Shown: piece by piece, positions 13,087-26,147 of the stretch
Layout of the letters: the number at the start of each line of letters is the position of its first letter
Position numbering within the stretch: the stretch's first letter is position 1
DNA from: Amaranthus tricolor
Taxonomy: Eukaryota > Streptophyta > Magnoliopsida > Caryophyllales > Amaranthaceae
DNA length: 64,000 bases
Assembly (NCBI RefSeq): GCF_026212465.1
Contig: NC_080055.1
Coordinates: forward strand, 22,999,305-23,063,304
Reading direction: 5' to 3'
Program-made: the position numbers and the translations under genes
The notes under the pieces: model-generated
What the model was told of the DNA's origin: nothing
Database searches by the model: none
The model's input: the letters and a program-made list of their open reading frames with translations, nothing else

Positions 13087-14991
13087 AATGATGGAATTGG
13101 GGGTTCATAATAGCTGATTCTCAAATGTAGCGCAGGATACAACTCACTGCTGCTGTGATCGGGAATGAAGCGTTGGTTCAGAGTAATTCTTTGTAGATTT
13201 ACTATTTGGCATCGGTTATGTTATTTTTTTGTACAATTCTATATATATACATGTATTACATGCGCCAATTGGTTTCCGGTGCATGAAATTTTGCCATGTT
13301 TGTCAATATTTATAGCTTGATAGGCTCTTGCATCAATTTGTGAATTAAGTGAGATTTGAAACTGATAATTAAAAATGGCGTGAGTCAAGGTTATGTCTCA
13401 TGTCATTCCAGTTTATATGATCTTTTGCCAATTTTTTATTTATTATTTACGAAAGGAAAAAATGTCTTAGACCCAAATATACATTAATATCTCTCGACAA
13501 GTTTAATGGTCATGTTTATTCTCTTTCAACATTTTCATTTATTTTAATAAGTATCATTGCAGTACATTACCATTTGAAAATGTAGACTATGTGGTATTAC
13601 GTGGTAATAGAAAAGTATCGATAAAAAACTTTGTTTATCAAATTTTTATTACTATGGGAATGACATGATACATATCATGAAATTTTCATTATAAATCATT
13701 TCTATTCCTATCTATTATTACCAAACGGGTCATTAAAAAATTAAGTTGGAGATGATTAAGATAATTTAGAGTTAATTTGAATCCACGATTATGATGACAT
13801 AAGGTAGTTATCTGTGTGTTTACGATTAGATATGGTTAAGAAAAAATCATATTACATAGATAGTTTTTAATAATTTTGTTTGATACATAATTTCACCATG
13901 AATCAAATCACCTAAGTTTTCTAGGAAGACCGAAAATGTTGCAAATATTAACATGGACATATTCAAATTCTCCTACAACAAAGTTCAAAACAAAGAAAGA
14001 TAAGACTTATCTGATCTAAAAAAAATAAAAAATAAAAATTTAAGACTAAACTAATTATTGAAAAAAAGGGAAAAAAATTTGAAAAATTATAAGCTATCCC
14101 AGAGAAGGCCTAAATTAATTCCAACTTACAAAAAATTCAAAAATTGCCGGTTGATTAATCACTATTATGTACATTACATATTTACATTACATCAGACCAA
14201 AAGAGAACACAAAGAATAGAAAAGGGAAAAACAAAACAAAACCTAAAACTTCAAAAATGATAATTACAAAGCATAGATTGAAATATTCCATAATAAGACA
14301 TTTGACAGAATATAAAATTACAACTATAGACGAGTAGACGACCGAATAATGCTAGTGTGGAAATTGAGAAAGTCTGTAAACAACAGTTATTTGTGAGATT
14401 AAAAATCACCTTATGTGGTATGATATGATAGGGTGAGAGTTTTATTATTTTAATTTATCTTTTTTGATTTTGTTCATTTTAATATTATTTTTTTGTCTTT
14501 TTGTGGTAATTTACAAACCACTGTTATTTATTAGAAATTTTTGGTAGAAATTTGCAAGAATAAGAGTCGACATTGGTATAGCCTATTCAAAGTTAAACTG
14601 TATTCACTATTCAGCCATCAAAGTTCAAAGAATTAATACTACAAAATGAGAAAGAAATGATTCTATGACTTTCCAACATAACACATGATACAGACTACAG
14701 TTATACTACAAAGTAACAGTAAGGCACCCGATTCCCGATATACAATTCAGGTGCAGTGTTCATGTGGATTAATGCCTATTCCTTTACAAAAAATTTGCAC
14801 ATACCTTGAATATGCAAAATGAATTTATCTGTGCACGCAGTTAGGAGAATAAATGGTGCGAATCAGCATATCAGTATTCAGTATTATATACATCTCACAT
14901 GCAGGAGTCGGACGATCCAATTATGAATCAGCAATGACGTGGTTCCCGCACTTTATAAGAGCTTCTTAAACGAGACCATTACAGTCAAAGA
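13087..14991. other. convergent intergenic region between TSR1 and the EPL gene
   Basis: It holds the 3'UTRs of both genes and AT-rich DNA. About 13487-13735 is a copy of the MITE-like family that ends ACCAAACGGGTCATT (see 10809 and 61640). No open frame or RNA gene was recognised. Exact polyadenylation sites cannot be placed. Confidence 0.5.
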
Positions 14992-17900
14992 CTAGCTACA
15001 TAAACTGTGTTGAGGGCTGTGTCTAGGAGACGAGTACAAGGAATCTTCGACACTAACTGGTGTATGCATAAGTGGATTCCATCTATCAAAGATAATTCTC
15101 CCACCCCGGCCAATTCTACCACAAAATGCAGGTGACCTTGCAGATGCAGAGGAATTTGAGGCATCAAAAGGGGGTGTAATCCCAGCAGCTACCAGCTTCT
15201 CTAAAACTATAGGCTTTGTGAATGGCATAACTGGCTCCAATGGCTTCTGAAAAGACCCTATAATAAATAAAACAAACAAAATTTAACTATGAACCATACT
15301 CCAAAACACAATATTTTGATCCAAATTAAATCCAATGTTGACTTCTTTTGGTCCCAAACAACGCACATACTTTGACATTCTACTCGTACCTCCATTAATT
15401 TGTGGTTAGAATCAAAATGAAAACACTTTTAAGAAATTGGGACAAAAGGAGTATCATAAACCCCTACACGAAATAGTGCTCATTCAAGTTAATGAAAATA
15501 ATTCAAGAGTACCTTAAAAAGCAGGACACATGCATTATTATCATACGTAAAGTTGAAACTCCATAGTTCTAAATCTTCGAAAACTAACCACAGATATAGA
15601 ATATCCACTGGTAGCGAACCTCGGAGCAGCACATATACATTACCTCATCAATTTCATGAATACTTGAGATATAGCGTCAGTAATATAGAATATTCGTTCG
15701 GAGTTTCCCAATTTCATGAAATATATACAGTCAACCAACGTGTCTAGGTCAATGTTACAATATTGTGTCTGTGAACAAACATAAGCCCACTGAGCTCTCA
15801 ACTAGTCATAGTTCCTTTAACATGAGGTCATATTATTATTTTTAACTATTTAAAATGTTATTTGGCTTTTTCACACCTTGTTAGAACTAAAATGAGCTCA
15901 AAAATCCGACTCATGACTACTAATATTAAATAAAGCACATGAAGCAAATGCTGTAAATAATAAATTTTAATGAAACTGATGAGGAAGATTGTCCCATTTT
16001 CTACTATGAAGGTAGATTTTTCATTGTTGTTGATATTGTGGTAAGTTTTAAGAGAGTTTGGATACTGCTGAGGGGCAGAAGAGGAAAAAAGTGAAGCTAC
16101 TGCATCACTTTGTCAAATAGGAGGCGGGGGGGAGAGAGTGGCGGTTCAAGGCACCTCAAAATGAGAGCAAGGGCAGAGTCTTCCAATATTGATGGTGATG
16201 CTTGTTTATCTATAATAACTATGCTGCTTCCAATATTTTTATAATAAACTTTTTAGTGACAGGATATAAATCAAATTAGGAATTTCTGTTGACTATTATT
16301 GAAAGAAATATGGTATGTTTGTGCAACACCAAGTGCTAAGCTATTATCAAGGTCTGCACAATGCATTGATTATAAGAAATATATGAGATCACAAAACATT
16401 TTTGATTTTACAGTTCCACAAAACCATATGGCAGATGAAACTGAATCATGGTTTAAATGTGTAGTCAAAAATCTGTATGATGCACAAGCTTCTCACTGTT
16501 GATTGGTCACTAACCAGCTTCATTCGAGTGGTTTAAGGAGAAACATTTTACTATCGCAAAACATTGCTGACCACTAATTTAAGACCAATATATTATCCCA
16601 AAAGGTAATGAAATCAAAGGCATCAGTATATGAGGAAACAAATTATTTGCATTAATAGAACATCCTCAGTACCTTGTACATCAACGGAATCCTCTGAAGG
16701 CTAACTTCAATCTCCATAACATCCCTCTTTTTCTCTTCTCTCTGCATACAATCACAAAAGATATGAGAGAAAGGATATCCAAAAATCAATCAGGAGTTTC
16801 TCTAACAAAAAGAAGCTAGTAAGAAAAGCTCCTTGTAAGAATTGGGTTGACGGCCCAACAGAATAAAGGAAAAGGACGTGCAAGGAATGGGGAAATGGGG
16901 AGAAAATCTTACTTAGTAATCTAAAATATAATAAGAAAAAGAACCTTTATCAGTGCGTCCAATATGGTCTTCGTCTGGTCAAGGTTGCGTCTGACCTGAA
17001 TTATAAAACTGAATCAAATCTATCACCTGCGATTAATAGATCTCCAAGGCATATTGACAGATATTTAAAAAATTCTTCCAGAAAATCAAATTTTCTCTAG
17101 ATTGTCAATTGCAATTTGATAAAAAAAAGGATGTGCTAGCCCCCTATCTGTTTACAGATAAAAAATCCTCCTAGCTTCTAAGTGGTAAAATTATTTAAAA
17201 TCAGAACCTCAAATGTACAAGATAAAACATTGAAAACAAAATTCTTACATGACGAAGCTTTTCAAAAGACTTCACATTGTTTTCCCTCCTTTGCATCTAT
17301 AGTAAGCAACAAGAAGAATCATTTTAGTCAAAGATCAAATTTCAACAATTAGATATGCTAAAAAAAAGTTTCCGATACACACCCTTGTTGAGTGGACTTT
17401 GTGGACTTTTTCTCTTGGCCTAAAAACATTGTTTGGATTTGTATCATTTGCAGGAGGTGGTGGCTGCCAGGAACACAAACTCAGTCGGTATAAGAACAAA
17501 ATAACAGATATAGCAATATAAGCAAAAGAAAAAAGAAAATTTGCCACCATGAACATCTCTTTTCGTGCCCATTGACATGGAAAGTTTAAGTATCTAGTGA
17601 AAAATTGCTCAAATTTCAGTTAGGGATTGTAACTCATACAAATGTTTCACTCAAATCAAGTCCAACTTTTTCCAAGCATGCTAAAGATTGCAAATATTGT
17701 CATGCTCAACAGAATTTTTCCAAAGGACAAATTCACTTTACAACAATACGTTAACTAAACGACATTAAAAGGATATTCAGCAGTCTAATTTCTAATCAAC
17801 AAGATATTAAACTCACCTGCAAGCACCGGAGGATTGGCTTCTGCCACCGTTCTCTCTGTCAAGGAAAATAGAGTAGAAATGACATCATGACGACACTTAA

Positions 17901-20900
17901 TAATGTAGCTTAGACAGGAAGTTACAAAGAGATATCTGAATTCAAAAATCATGGACACTACTATGTTGTAAAGTATGTCATCTGAACCATAGTCAACCTC
18001 AACATCAAACCCTACATAATCAGTTAATCACCATGCTAGAAGCAAATGGAACTATGAATAGATGTTCCTAGAAATGATAAAACCTACGACTGCCAAATTC
18101 ATTTTAAAAGTTAAGCGGCATACATCCAATAACTATCAAAGAGAGGAATATCTAGAGGCTACTAGAGCCAAACATTAACGTCAGATTCTTTGAAAATGCC
18201 CATAGCTCTCCATTATGTTTACCAAGCTTCTTTTGGTCAACATCACAAATTCCCAGACCATCGCTGGTACTTCTTCCTCATATTATCCTTGACATGCAGT
18301 CATGCACATCTTTGCAGCAAACATCATCTTAATACAATCCATCATAAACACAGCGTTTCAAATTTTCAACATATACAATAACATGAGTCTACGAGGCTAT
18401 GCCTATGAGTCATCCTATGTTCCTAACATTTTCATTGATCTTACAGATCACTAATCACAATAGCCCAACTGTTCTGGCCATTAACATCTTTAAGTACATA
18501 AGAATAAATCCTAGCCATCTAATGTCTCTATGTCCTCATTTAGTTCCCTTAGTAGTACATTGCCACAACCTATACTTAGTTTTTACTCCAACTTAATCTA
18601 AAACCTAAGATTCTAAATTATATCTATATTCATTATTCTACAAGAATTATGCAAATCTTCCATCAGCCCATGACCCATCTCAAATGCAGCGCCACCTCTT
18701 TTAGTTATCTCCTGGTAGTCTTCTTAGTTCATAAAGCGGCTTTATGATTGGAGTAAGCTGTCGTAATAAGCACCAACCCAGGAATCAAGTGCAAAAACAA
18801 TTTTTCAAACCAATCTCATGACATCTAGAGACCAGACAAAATGAAGGTGATATTGAACCCAAATGCAAACTCCAAGAAAAAACTGAATGACCACATGAAA
18901 TCATTTGATAGCATCTTGACTAGACTACATAGCATTACACAACCATCTTGGTAAACTTGGATTTATAGTTTTAGCGGCTTAGTTATTATTAACAAACAAT
19001 AGATCATGAAAATGTGATGCTTCACATAGATTGATGAGCTGCAACATCAATATTGAGATTTTACGACATTTCTAGCATGTAAAGAGTGAAGTGAAGAGCA
19101 TTTTCCTTAATTTCATGAGAAAATGCAATAACTAAAATAATATTTAGGTAATTACATCATGAAAATGAGAGAGAAATTGTATTGGAGTATCTCCTAATGA
19201 GTAGTAGCCTACCTATGGCTATTGAGTGGCTAAGTGAACTCCTACAGGCTACAACCATAAAAGGTCACAAAATTTTCCTAAGGAGGAATAGCCTACAGTA
19301 CAAGGCTTTTAATTCCGTTAGTTTAGTGGGGTCAATCATTTTATGCCAGAAAACTTGTTATCCTACGCTTTTTATCTCATTGATTCTATCACTATTTTAA
19401 CAATTTTAGTCATTAACAATATTAAATCATGCCCTTCTAAATTTGTTTAAATTTGTTTAGCGTGCATAATTATAGGATTTCAACTAACTCATCTATGTCT
19501 TCTTATGTTCAAACCAAAGAAAAAAATCGTGGCTATGTTTACGATGTCATTAACATCGTACCTCACGATGTGACATCGCAACATGAACTGTTAACATTAA
19601 AAAAATCAATTTTATCATAGTAATTCAAGTTATCTATTACATATATTTAAAATAAAGCTTATAATAGACCTTTTAGAACCTAATACACTTTTAGAAAATA
19701 TTATAATGGCTAATATAATAGAACTTATAAAAGTTGTTACTCCACGGTTTTAAATCACGGATTACATAATCAGTTCATTATTAAGTGGTTATTATGTAAT
19801 GGAACGACCTCATTTTCATTCCATGGTTCAATCTCCAGCTACATCCGATCCATAGTGTAAAAATAAGGCGACATTATATCGCATCAACTGCAATGTAAAT
19901 ATTTTCAAAACAAATGAACCGATATTTCCCGCGTTGTAAAGCTGTGAACAAATCATGTTTTGGATCTTATCAAGATCTTATGATTTAACCATTATTTAGG
20001 TGTTACGATAACCGCATCACTTACGTTACAACATCACCATTTCATTACCACGGTCATGAGCATTATCGCATTTTTACACTATAATCCCACCATACACTTG
20101 CAATCATTTAAACTAGACACGCTTGAGTTATAGTTTGGTAGAAGTAACGCCAAGAATTTGCAACTAGCATTGGTGTTATAATTGCTTTTAACAGTGATGA
20201 ATGGAAATAAGTGTATTTTAGGGTGTTTTGGCAAGGGTAGGACTAAAGTTGAGAATAACATAGAAACAAACCCACAATTAGGATGATTTTGAGAAATCAT
20301 GGCAAAGTAAGGATTATATCAGTCCATCTTTCATTAGAAGTATTACTACTCAACAGTTCACCATCTTGTAATGAGGTGTAACACACCACATCTTGTATTT
20401 TAGCTAAATAATTTTGATTGTAATCTGGAATTTCTTTCCTTCAAGTTCACTTTGTATTGGATACTATAATTGAACGATTCCAAAATACACTTGCAACATA
20501 AGAATCAAAACTTTCGTTTGGTGTGGGTATATGCATATTGTTAAGAACTCTTTGTACTTGCCTAATTATTTCATGTCCAAAGCAAAGTTATACTAGACTT
20601 CAAAGGGTTAATAAGATTCTAATAAGATTCCATAAGGTGAAATAGGAAGGTGTCAGTTGTCTCGAGCATGTAGGATGTCTTGCCATTTGGTAAATCCCTA
20701 CAATGAATAAAGGATTCAAGAAAAAATAGCTCTGGAATTTCGCAAAATGAAGACGAGGCATAGAGGAGGAATATCAAGCTCAAATAATGTGCAGCCTGGA
20801 CATTGGAGAAAGATCACTTCAAGCCATGGGGTAGCATATAGAAATATGTTCAAGAATCAAGAGTATGCAGGTTTTCTGGTCCTTATCGCATTTCAAAAAC

Positions 20901-22762
20901 ACAGTGGTTCAAGGGGTCCCTTGTCTCAGGCACGGGGATCATTCCCATAAGCTTAATTCCAGGTTTATTGAATTTCATTTACTTATGGGGCTAATATTTC
21001 AGAAGTCAGAAGTGATGATGTAAAAGGTAAAAAGGAGCAAAGTAATATTTCTTTAAGAACGGATTTGATCTTATAACATAATTTATAGCCTTATAGGATG
21101 GTAAATCGAGAAACACTAGTTCTTTTTCTTCGCATATTTTTTTGTTTTTATTAAAAAGCAATGGTTTTTCAAACTTCATATTCAAGTAAATTTGGGTTTC
21201 GAGTTTTATATCGTTTTCGAAAAAACAAGCATAAGTTAACTGCCCAGCCCAAAAAGGAGGCCCACCTGGCGCACAAGGCGTGAAGCGCAAAGGCACACGC
21301 CTCTTGTAGTGGGCTTTGCCTCACCTAGCCGAGGCATTTCCAGCCGAGTCTAAGCTCGAGGCACACAAGGCACAAAGCAAGACGTGCTTTTTAAAACTAA
21401 GCTTATAGGATGGTAAATCGAGGAACACCAAGTTCAAAATCTGTCACAAAATCACATAATGAATGTCCAGTATTTAATTTCAGCTTTATTGTCTTTCGTC
21501 TTGTTAAATATCCAAAATTACAGTGATCAGATTATATTAGGAAAAAATCAGCATTCCAACCTCTTCAAGGCTCAAACTCAACTTAGTCTGTAAGATTATT
21601 TTAATAACTTTTCATAACATTGGAAGATCTTTACTAGCATTTTCATAAGCGACAGTATTACCATAAAATCCCAACGTATACCTTCTCCTTCCAGTACCAA
21701 TAAACAGATTCAAGAACAGCATACTTTGTCGGCAGAGAGTACAGGGCCTATAATTCCATCATGTAGTTTAGAATTAAACAACAACAAAACGTACGATCAT
21801 ATAAGAGGTACAATAACCATTCATACCTCAGCTGCAGCATCAATCGAAAGAAAAACCGGAACTGAAGAACCAAGAGTTGTCATTATAAAACCTGCTCTCT
21901 CCCGAGCTTTATGGTCGAGTACCTCCAACTTAAAGAGAAGATTTTCAAATCTATATCAATAAGCACGAAGGTATGATTATAAACCATACACAATCCATGG
22001 ATAATGTAAGTAACAACCTTCAATCTCCACATTAATGTAAAACAAAATGTGTTTGTGTGTACAGAGAAATGGTTCAAAATCACAGCTTCGCATGTGTCAA
22101 TTTTTTCTTATCCCTGTTAAATTCTTGAAGCCATTCCTCATCCTCAATATCCAAGTCGTACTCCACGAATTCATCAAGCTCAGCTCGCGCTAAAATTATT
22201 CACAACATTGAGCTACATGACTTAAAATATAACCAACACTAATCCCAAAAAACATCTTCGTCATTTCCTATCAACCTATTAAGTCAAAAACTCATTGCAC
22301 ACTAATAAGATTACGTAAACATAAGAGCATTTCAGAATCAATTACATACTTCAACATACAATAGAGAAAACAAAGCTACATAAACAAACCTCCTCGAGCA
22401 CGAATGTAAGAAGTAGGTTGACAAAAACTTCTCAAGTAATCTCTTTCATAAGTATCAACAGCAACAAATTGTGGTGTATGGATTTCAACAACGTGTTTCT
22501 TACTAAAAACACGACGAACCTAAAACAAAATTTTCAAAATTAGCACCTTATATTCAATTTCAAATGAATCTGCAATAAATTATAACAAATTGTAGATCAA
22601 AGAAACGAAATTGATTACCTCATTATCAGATTCAGCGGTAAGACGTTGCGAATTTTTAATAGAAGTCGGCAAATCATCATCTTCCAGATTCTTTAATGAT
22701 TTAACAATGGCGAGTTGTTTAAGAAAGTCAATACGACGAGGTCGAAAAGATATTCTGGCCAT
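14992..22762 (-). CDS. Enhancer of polycomb-like protein (EPL family, NuA4 subunit)
   Basis: Epl1-type proteins scaffold the catalytic module of the NuA4 histone acetyltransferase in the nucleus. Exons in transcription order: 22762-22619, 22519-22390, 22189-22084, 21950-21827, 21723-21682, 17855-17817, 17463-17383, 17296-17249, 16995-16945, 16741-16673, 15246-14992. All join in frame to 1089 nt, 362 aa. Residues 1-170 carry the conserved N-terminal EPL region (SFRPRRIDFLKQL, TPQFVAVDTYERDYL, EFVEYDLDIEDEEWLQEF, FKLEVLDHKARERAG). Residues about 200-222 have PPPPANDTNPNNVFRPREK, followed by basic coiled-coil exons (MQRRENNVKSFEKLRH, REEKKRDVMEIEVSLQRI). The C-terminus has KPLEPVMPFTKP and GRIGRGGRIIFDRWNPL. 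Compared with my expectation for plant EPL1A/B (about 440 aa), a segment of roughly 70 aa between the last two exons is missing. The fifth intron is 3.8 kb. Confidence 0.88.
21085..21435. mobile_element. insertion flanked by about 30 bp imperfect direct repeats in the EPL intron
   Basis: TTATAGGATGGTAAATCGAG followed by (A/G)AACAC occurs at about 21092 and again at about 21403. Between them lie roughly 280 bp whose right half is GC-rich (GGCGCACAAGGCGTGAAGCG, GCCTCACCTAGCCGAGGC). Long flanking repeats of this kind would fit a retroposed insertion or a local duplication followed by insertion. The class is not identified. Confidence 0.4.
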
Positions 22763-22811
22763 GTTCGATTATCATTTGCCTCTGTAGTAATTCAAATATC
22801 GAAATATCGGT

Positions 22812-22854
22812 TTAAAAAAAAAAAAAAAAAAAAAAAAGAATTGGAAACCCTAAT
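22812..22854 (-). promoter_or_regulatory. EPL 5' flank: poly-A/T run and telo-box
   Basis: A run of about 25 A (22814-22837) is followed by AAACCCTAAT at 22845-22854, which matches the telo-box found near the start of many plant housekeeping and translation genes. It lies 83-92 bp upstream of the ATG at 22762. The role is inferred from position only. Confidence 0.45.
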
Positions 22855-25800
22855 TCTTTAACCAAAACACTTAATTTGGGGAACAAGCCCTTAATTTCAG
22901 TTTGATCGATAGTATTTTCCCAATATCAACACTCGGAATCATGTAATTGAAGAATTAGTACAATCCTCAAACAGTAAACAAATTGAAATTTCTAATAGAT
23001 AGATCAAGTTGATTCTTGAAAAAGCTATTGAAAGAAGAAGAAAGGATTGGAGTTCAAAAATGGAAGGTAACAACTTTGAATTTCGGCACCAAGACCACAC
23101 CCTACAATTACAACCATGTTCATGTCATTTGTGGATGAAGTCGGAGCAAAAGCTTACTAGACGATAATAAAAACATTGAATTTCGATCTTCAAGTGGCGG
23201 GAAAAAAAGCTTCTTGAATCTTGATATGAGTTGTTGACTACATGCCTAAGAGCCAAGAGGAATTTAAATGGATATTAGTTGGTTACATAAATTCTCAAAT
23301 GAGATACATTTATTGTCTTGAGGAATTTATTTATAATCTTACATTGATTATTTACTACAATTTTTACATTTTTTAGAGTGATTATTTTTTATACGTATCA
23401 CTAGATAGATTCCTGTGTAAAACACGGATGCTATAAATATTTACTGATATGAATAATGATATTATTTTAAAAGATTAATTCATTAACAATATAAACTTAA
23501 TCATTTAAATTTTTGTATTTGTTATGATATTATCATTATCAAAGTGAATCAATAATCAATAAATAATACTAATAAAGAAACGACTTAAGACACATGTCAC
23601 ACTGCCATTAAAAATTTTCCCGCCTTTTTCCTAATATTGACAAAAAAATTTTAATATTTGAGTTGATATTTATGGAAACAATTAAGTCATTAAAATATGT
23701 AATATTTATTGGTTAACTATAACTATACGTGATAATCTATTTGAATACTATATTTCATTATATAAACCAAAAACCTAGATAATAAATCATCATCATATAA
23801 TGAATAAGCTAACTAATTTGGCTATTTTTTCAGCTAAAATCTTTACTCCTATCTATCATAGTTGAAGATTTTTTTAATTTTATTTGTGTCAATTATCAAT
23901 GCTTACTATGAGCATATATTTTAATATTGTATAATAAACTATTTATTCACTCATAATTTAACGTTTTCTTGAGATGTGTGTTTAGGCATTTTGTCGAAAA
24001 TTTTTCATCTCGCTTAAAGAACATCAAAAGACCTTTCAATACAACTTCTTGAGATGAATGGACACTTAAGGATTTCTTTAGACCTCTTTGGAATTGCTTA
24101 AGACACTTAGATAGGGATGATTATGGGTCTAGGACTTTGTTGGACTCGCTTCGAATCCTCCCCTTTTTAAGGGTCTGAGTCTTATTTTATGAGACCTATC
24201 GAATCTGAGTATAAAAAAAATTGATGAGTCTAGATCTGGATCCAATTCTGAAACCCAAATCAAGACCCGAATCCTAGACCCACCCCTCAGATCCAGACCC
24301 GGAAATAATTAAATAGTCCGCCCCCATTTAATTCATATATATAGTATGCTAACCCTAATTTTCACCGATTCTTCCTCAATCCCGGCCCTCACTCTCATTT
24401 CTCTGATTCTTCCTTAATCCAGCCCTCACTCTCAAATCTCTGGGTTAATTTTCTTTTTTTAGTTTAGAATTTGTTCTAAACTATTCACAAACATTATATT
24501 CACATGTTGTATGCACACGAAGTATATAAACTATAACTAATGCATTATTAATGTACTTGTTCTTATGATTATGAGTATCAATTTATTACAATTGTAGTAA
24601 TTAATAATCTTCTACGAGTTTAGGAATTTGAATCTCGTATCTATAATAACACCAAAAAAGAATATAAAACACATGAGTTGAACATTCTCATTTTAGTAAA
24701 ACATATGTAAACAGCAAATAAAAGTTGCATACAGAAATATTTGTATATAGTTAGTTTTCCTTTTCTTCCTATATAACTTATCGATCCTCCTATTGAACAA
24801 TTATATCTATTTGCTAAGTTACTAACTATTTAACAAAAACAAGAACAATTGATTAATTCTTTTACTTATATACCTTTTTTAAGAATCTACAACACACCAC
24901 TTAACTTCAAAATATGATAAATATTATGAAGCATTTCACTTCATTTTGCAACTCACTTTTCGTCACCTTATCATTTTGCAAACGCAGTTCTAGTTATTAT
25001 CATGTTGAGACACTTCTCAAGTTCTCATCAACTTACACATCTGTTAGAACGCTTATCTTCACAAACCTGATAAAAGCACTTCTCTCTATCTTTTTAGGGT
25101 GGCACTTCCCACCATCATCATAATCTTCATCAACTTAAAATCTACAATTCCTAATAATGGGCCAAAGGTTTAAGAGAATCCTTTTTTGTACAAGAAAACT
25201 TAAATACATCAATGCCTTAAGATGTCTATGCAACCTTAGTTGTATCTTCTCACTTGTGTCACATAATTCGTTAATTGCCTTGCGAATTCGAAAAAAATAA
25301 ATTATGGTCAATTTAAGGCTATTTTTGAATCATTTTAAGTGAACTGCAAATCCAAAAGGCAAACTAACTAGTAAACTATATTTCATAGCTTCTCACCCTA
25401 AACAACGTTGACCATCACATGTACCTTATGCTTCCACCAACCAGTGTGTGCCTTCTAAAACACTGCCTTGAACCAATGTAACATAATTCACCAACTAATT
25501 CGCTTTTTAAATTTGCGATTCACTTAAATTTGCCTAAAAATAACCCAAAACCAATCATAATTTGCTTTCTACAATTCACAAGGAGATTAGCGAATCACGT
25601 AACACTACGTACGCTACTGAGCCACATTTCAAAACTAATATGGATTCCAATTGTAAATGAACAACCTTAAATAAAACATAGCTACATAAATATGTACAAA
25701 TGAATCAAGACAATAAATTTAGAACCTTGTAAACATCATACTTTACTCACAATATCATCAATACAAACTCACAACACCTTCTGAAAATTTTACACTATAC

Positions 25801-26147
25801 ACCACCTTCGATTAGGAAAACTGTCATCTAGGTTTAACAAGTTAGCAAAAACTCGACAAAAACATGCAAATCCTTGTCTGTATGAGAAGGAAATATGCAC
25901 ACCTATATTCACAAAGGATAACCGATATCCTAGGGACTTATATATATGCTCTAAGGCAACAGACCCTTCAAAGAAAATGATTTCTGTACGACTGCATACA
26001 CGATTTCTTGAATCTATACATCAGTTTCGGGTTAAAGTTTTGGAGCCTTTTCTTGGGAGAAAACAGAAGATACATATGAACATCCGATTCCAGGTAGCAG
26101 CTCTTGCAAAGCAACAGAAATTGCTTAGCATCATTGTATGAGTTTGG
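22855..26147. other. intergenic region, AT-rich, with element relics
   Basis: No gene was recognised. Positions 24110-24315 contain TAGGGATGATTATGGGTCT and GACCC/GATCC-rich text, another relic of the hAT family seen at the window start. A foldback element occupies 25256-25605 (listed separately). The rest is AT-rich without convincing frames. The 3'UTR of the GTD-binding gene presumably lies at the right edge. Confidence 0.5.
25256..25605. mobile_element. foldback/MITE element of about 350 bp
   Basis: The left arm (GTGTCACATAATTCGTTAAT, then CCTTGCGAATTCG and AATTATGGTCAATTTAAGG) is matched in reverse complement by the right arm (GTGTTACGTGATTCGCTAAT, CCTTGTGAATTG, AATTATGATTGG). The arms are about 100-110 nt and the loop about 130 nt. 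The arms are diverged, so this is an old insertion. No clear target duplication was seen. Confidence 0.6.

Noticed and set aside
16100..16200. minus-strand EDSALA text as a possible missing EPL exon
   Set aside because: The frame continues as LILRCLEPPLSPP and then stops. There is no convincing match to the missing EPL segment and no splice pair in phase.
16299..16502. 67-codon plus-strand frame in an EPL intron
   Set aside because: It looks protein-like, but I could not link it to a family, find splice signals or detect element ends. Too short to call.
22390..22519. possible frameshift or extra micro-exon at the start of EPL exon 2
   Set aside because: On careful re-reading the acceptor GTTTTAG at 22520 joins in frame to give VRRVFSKKHVVEIHTPQFV, so no lesion or additional exon is needed.
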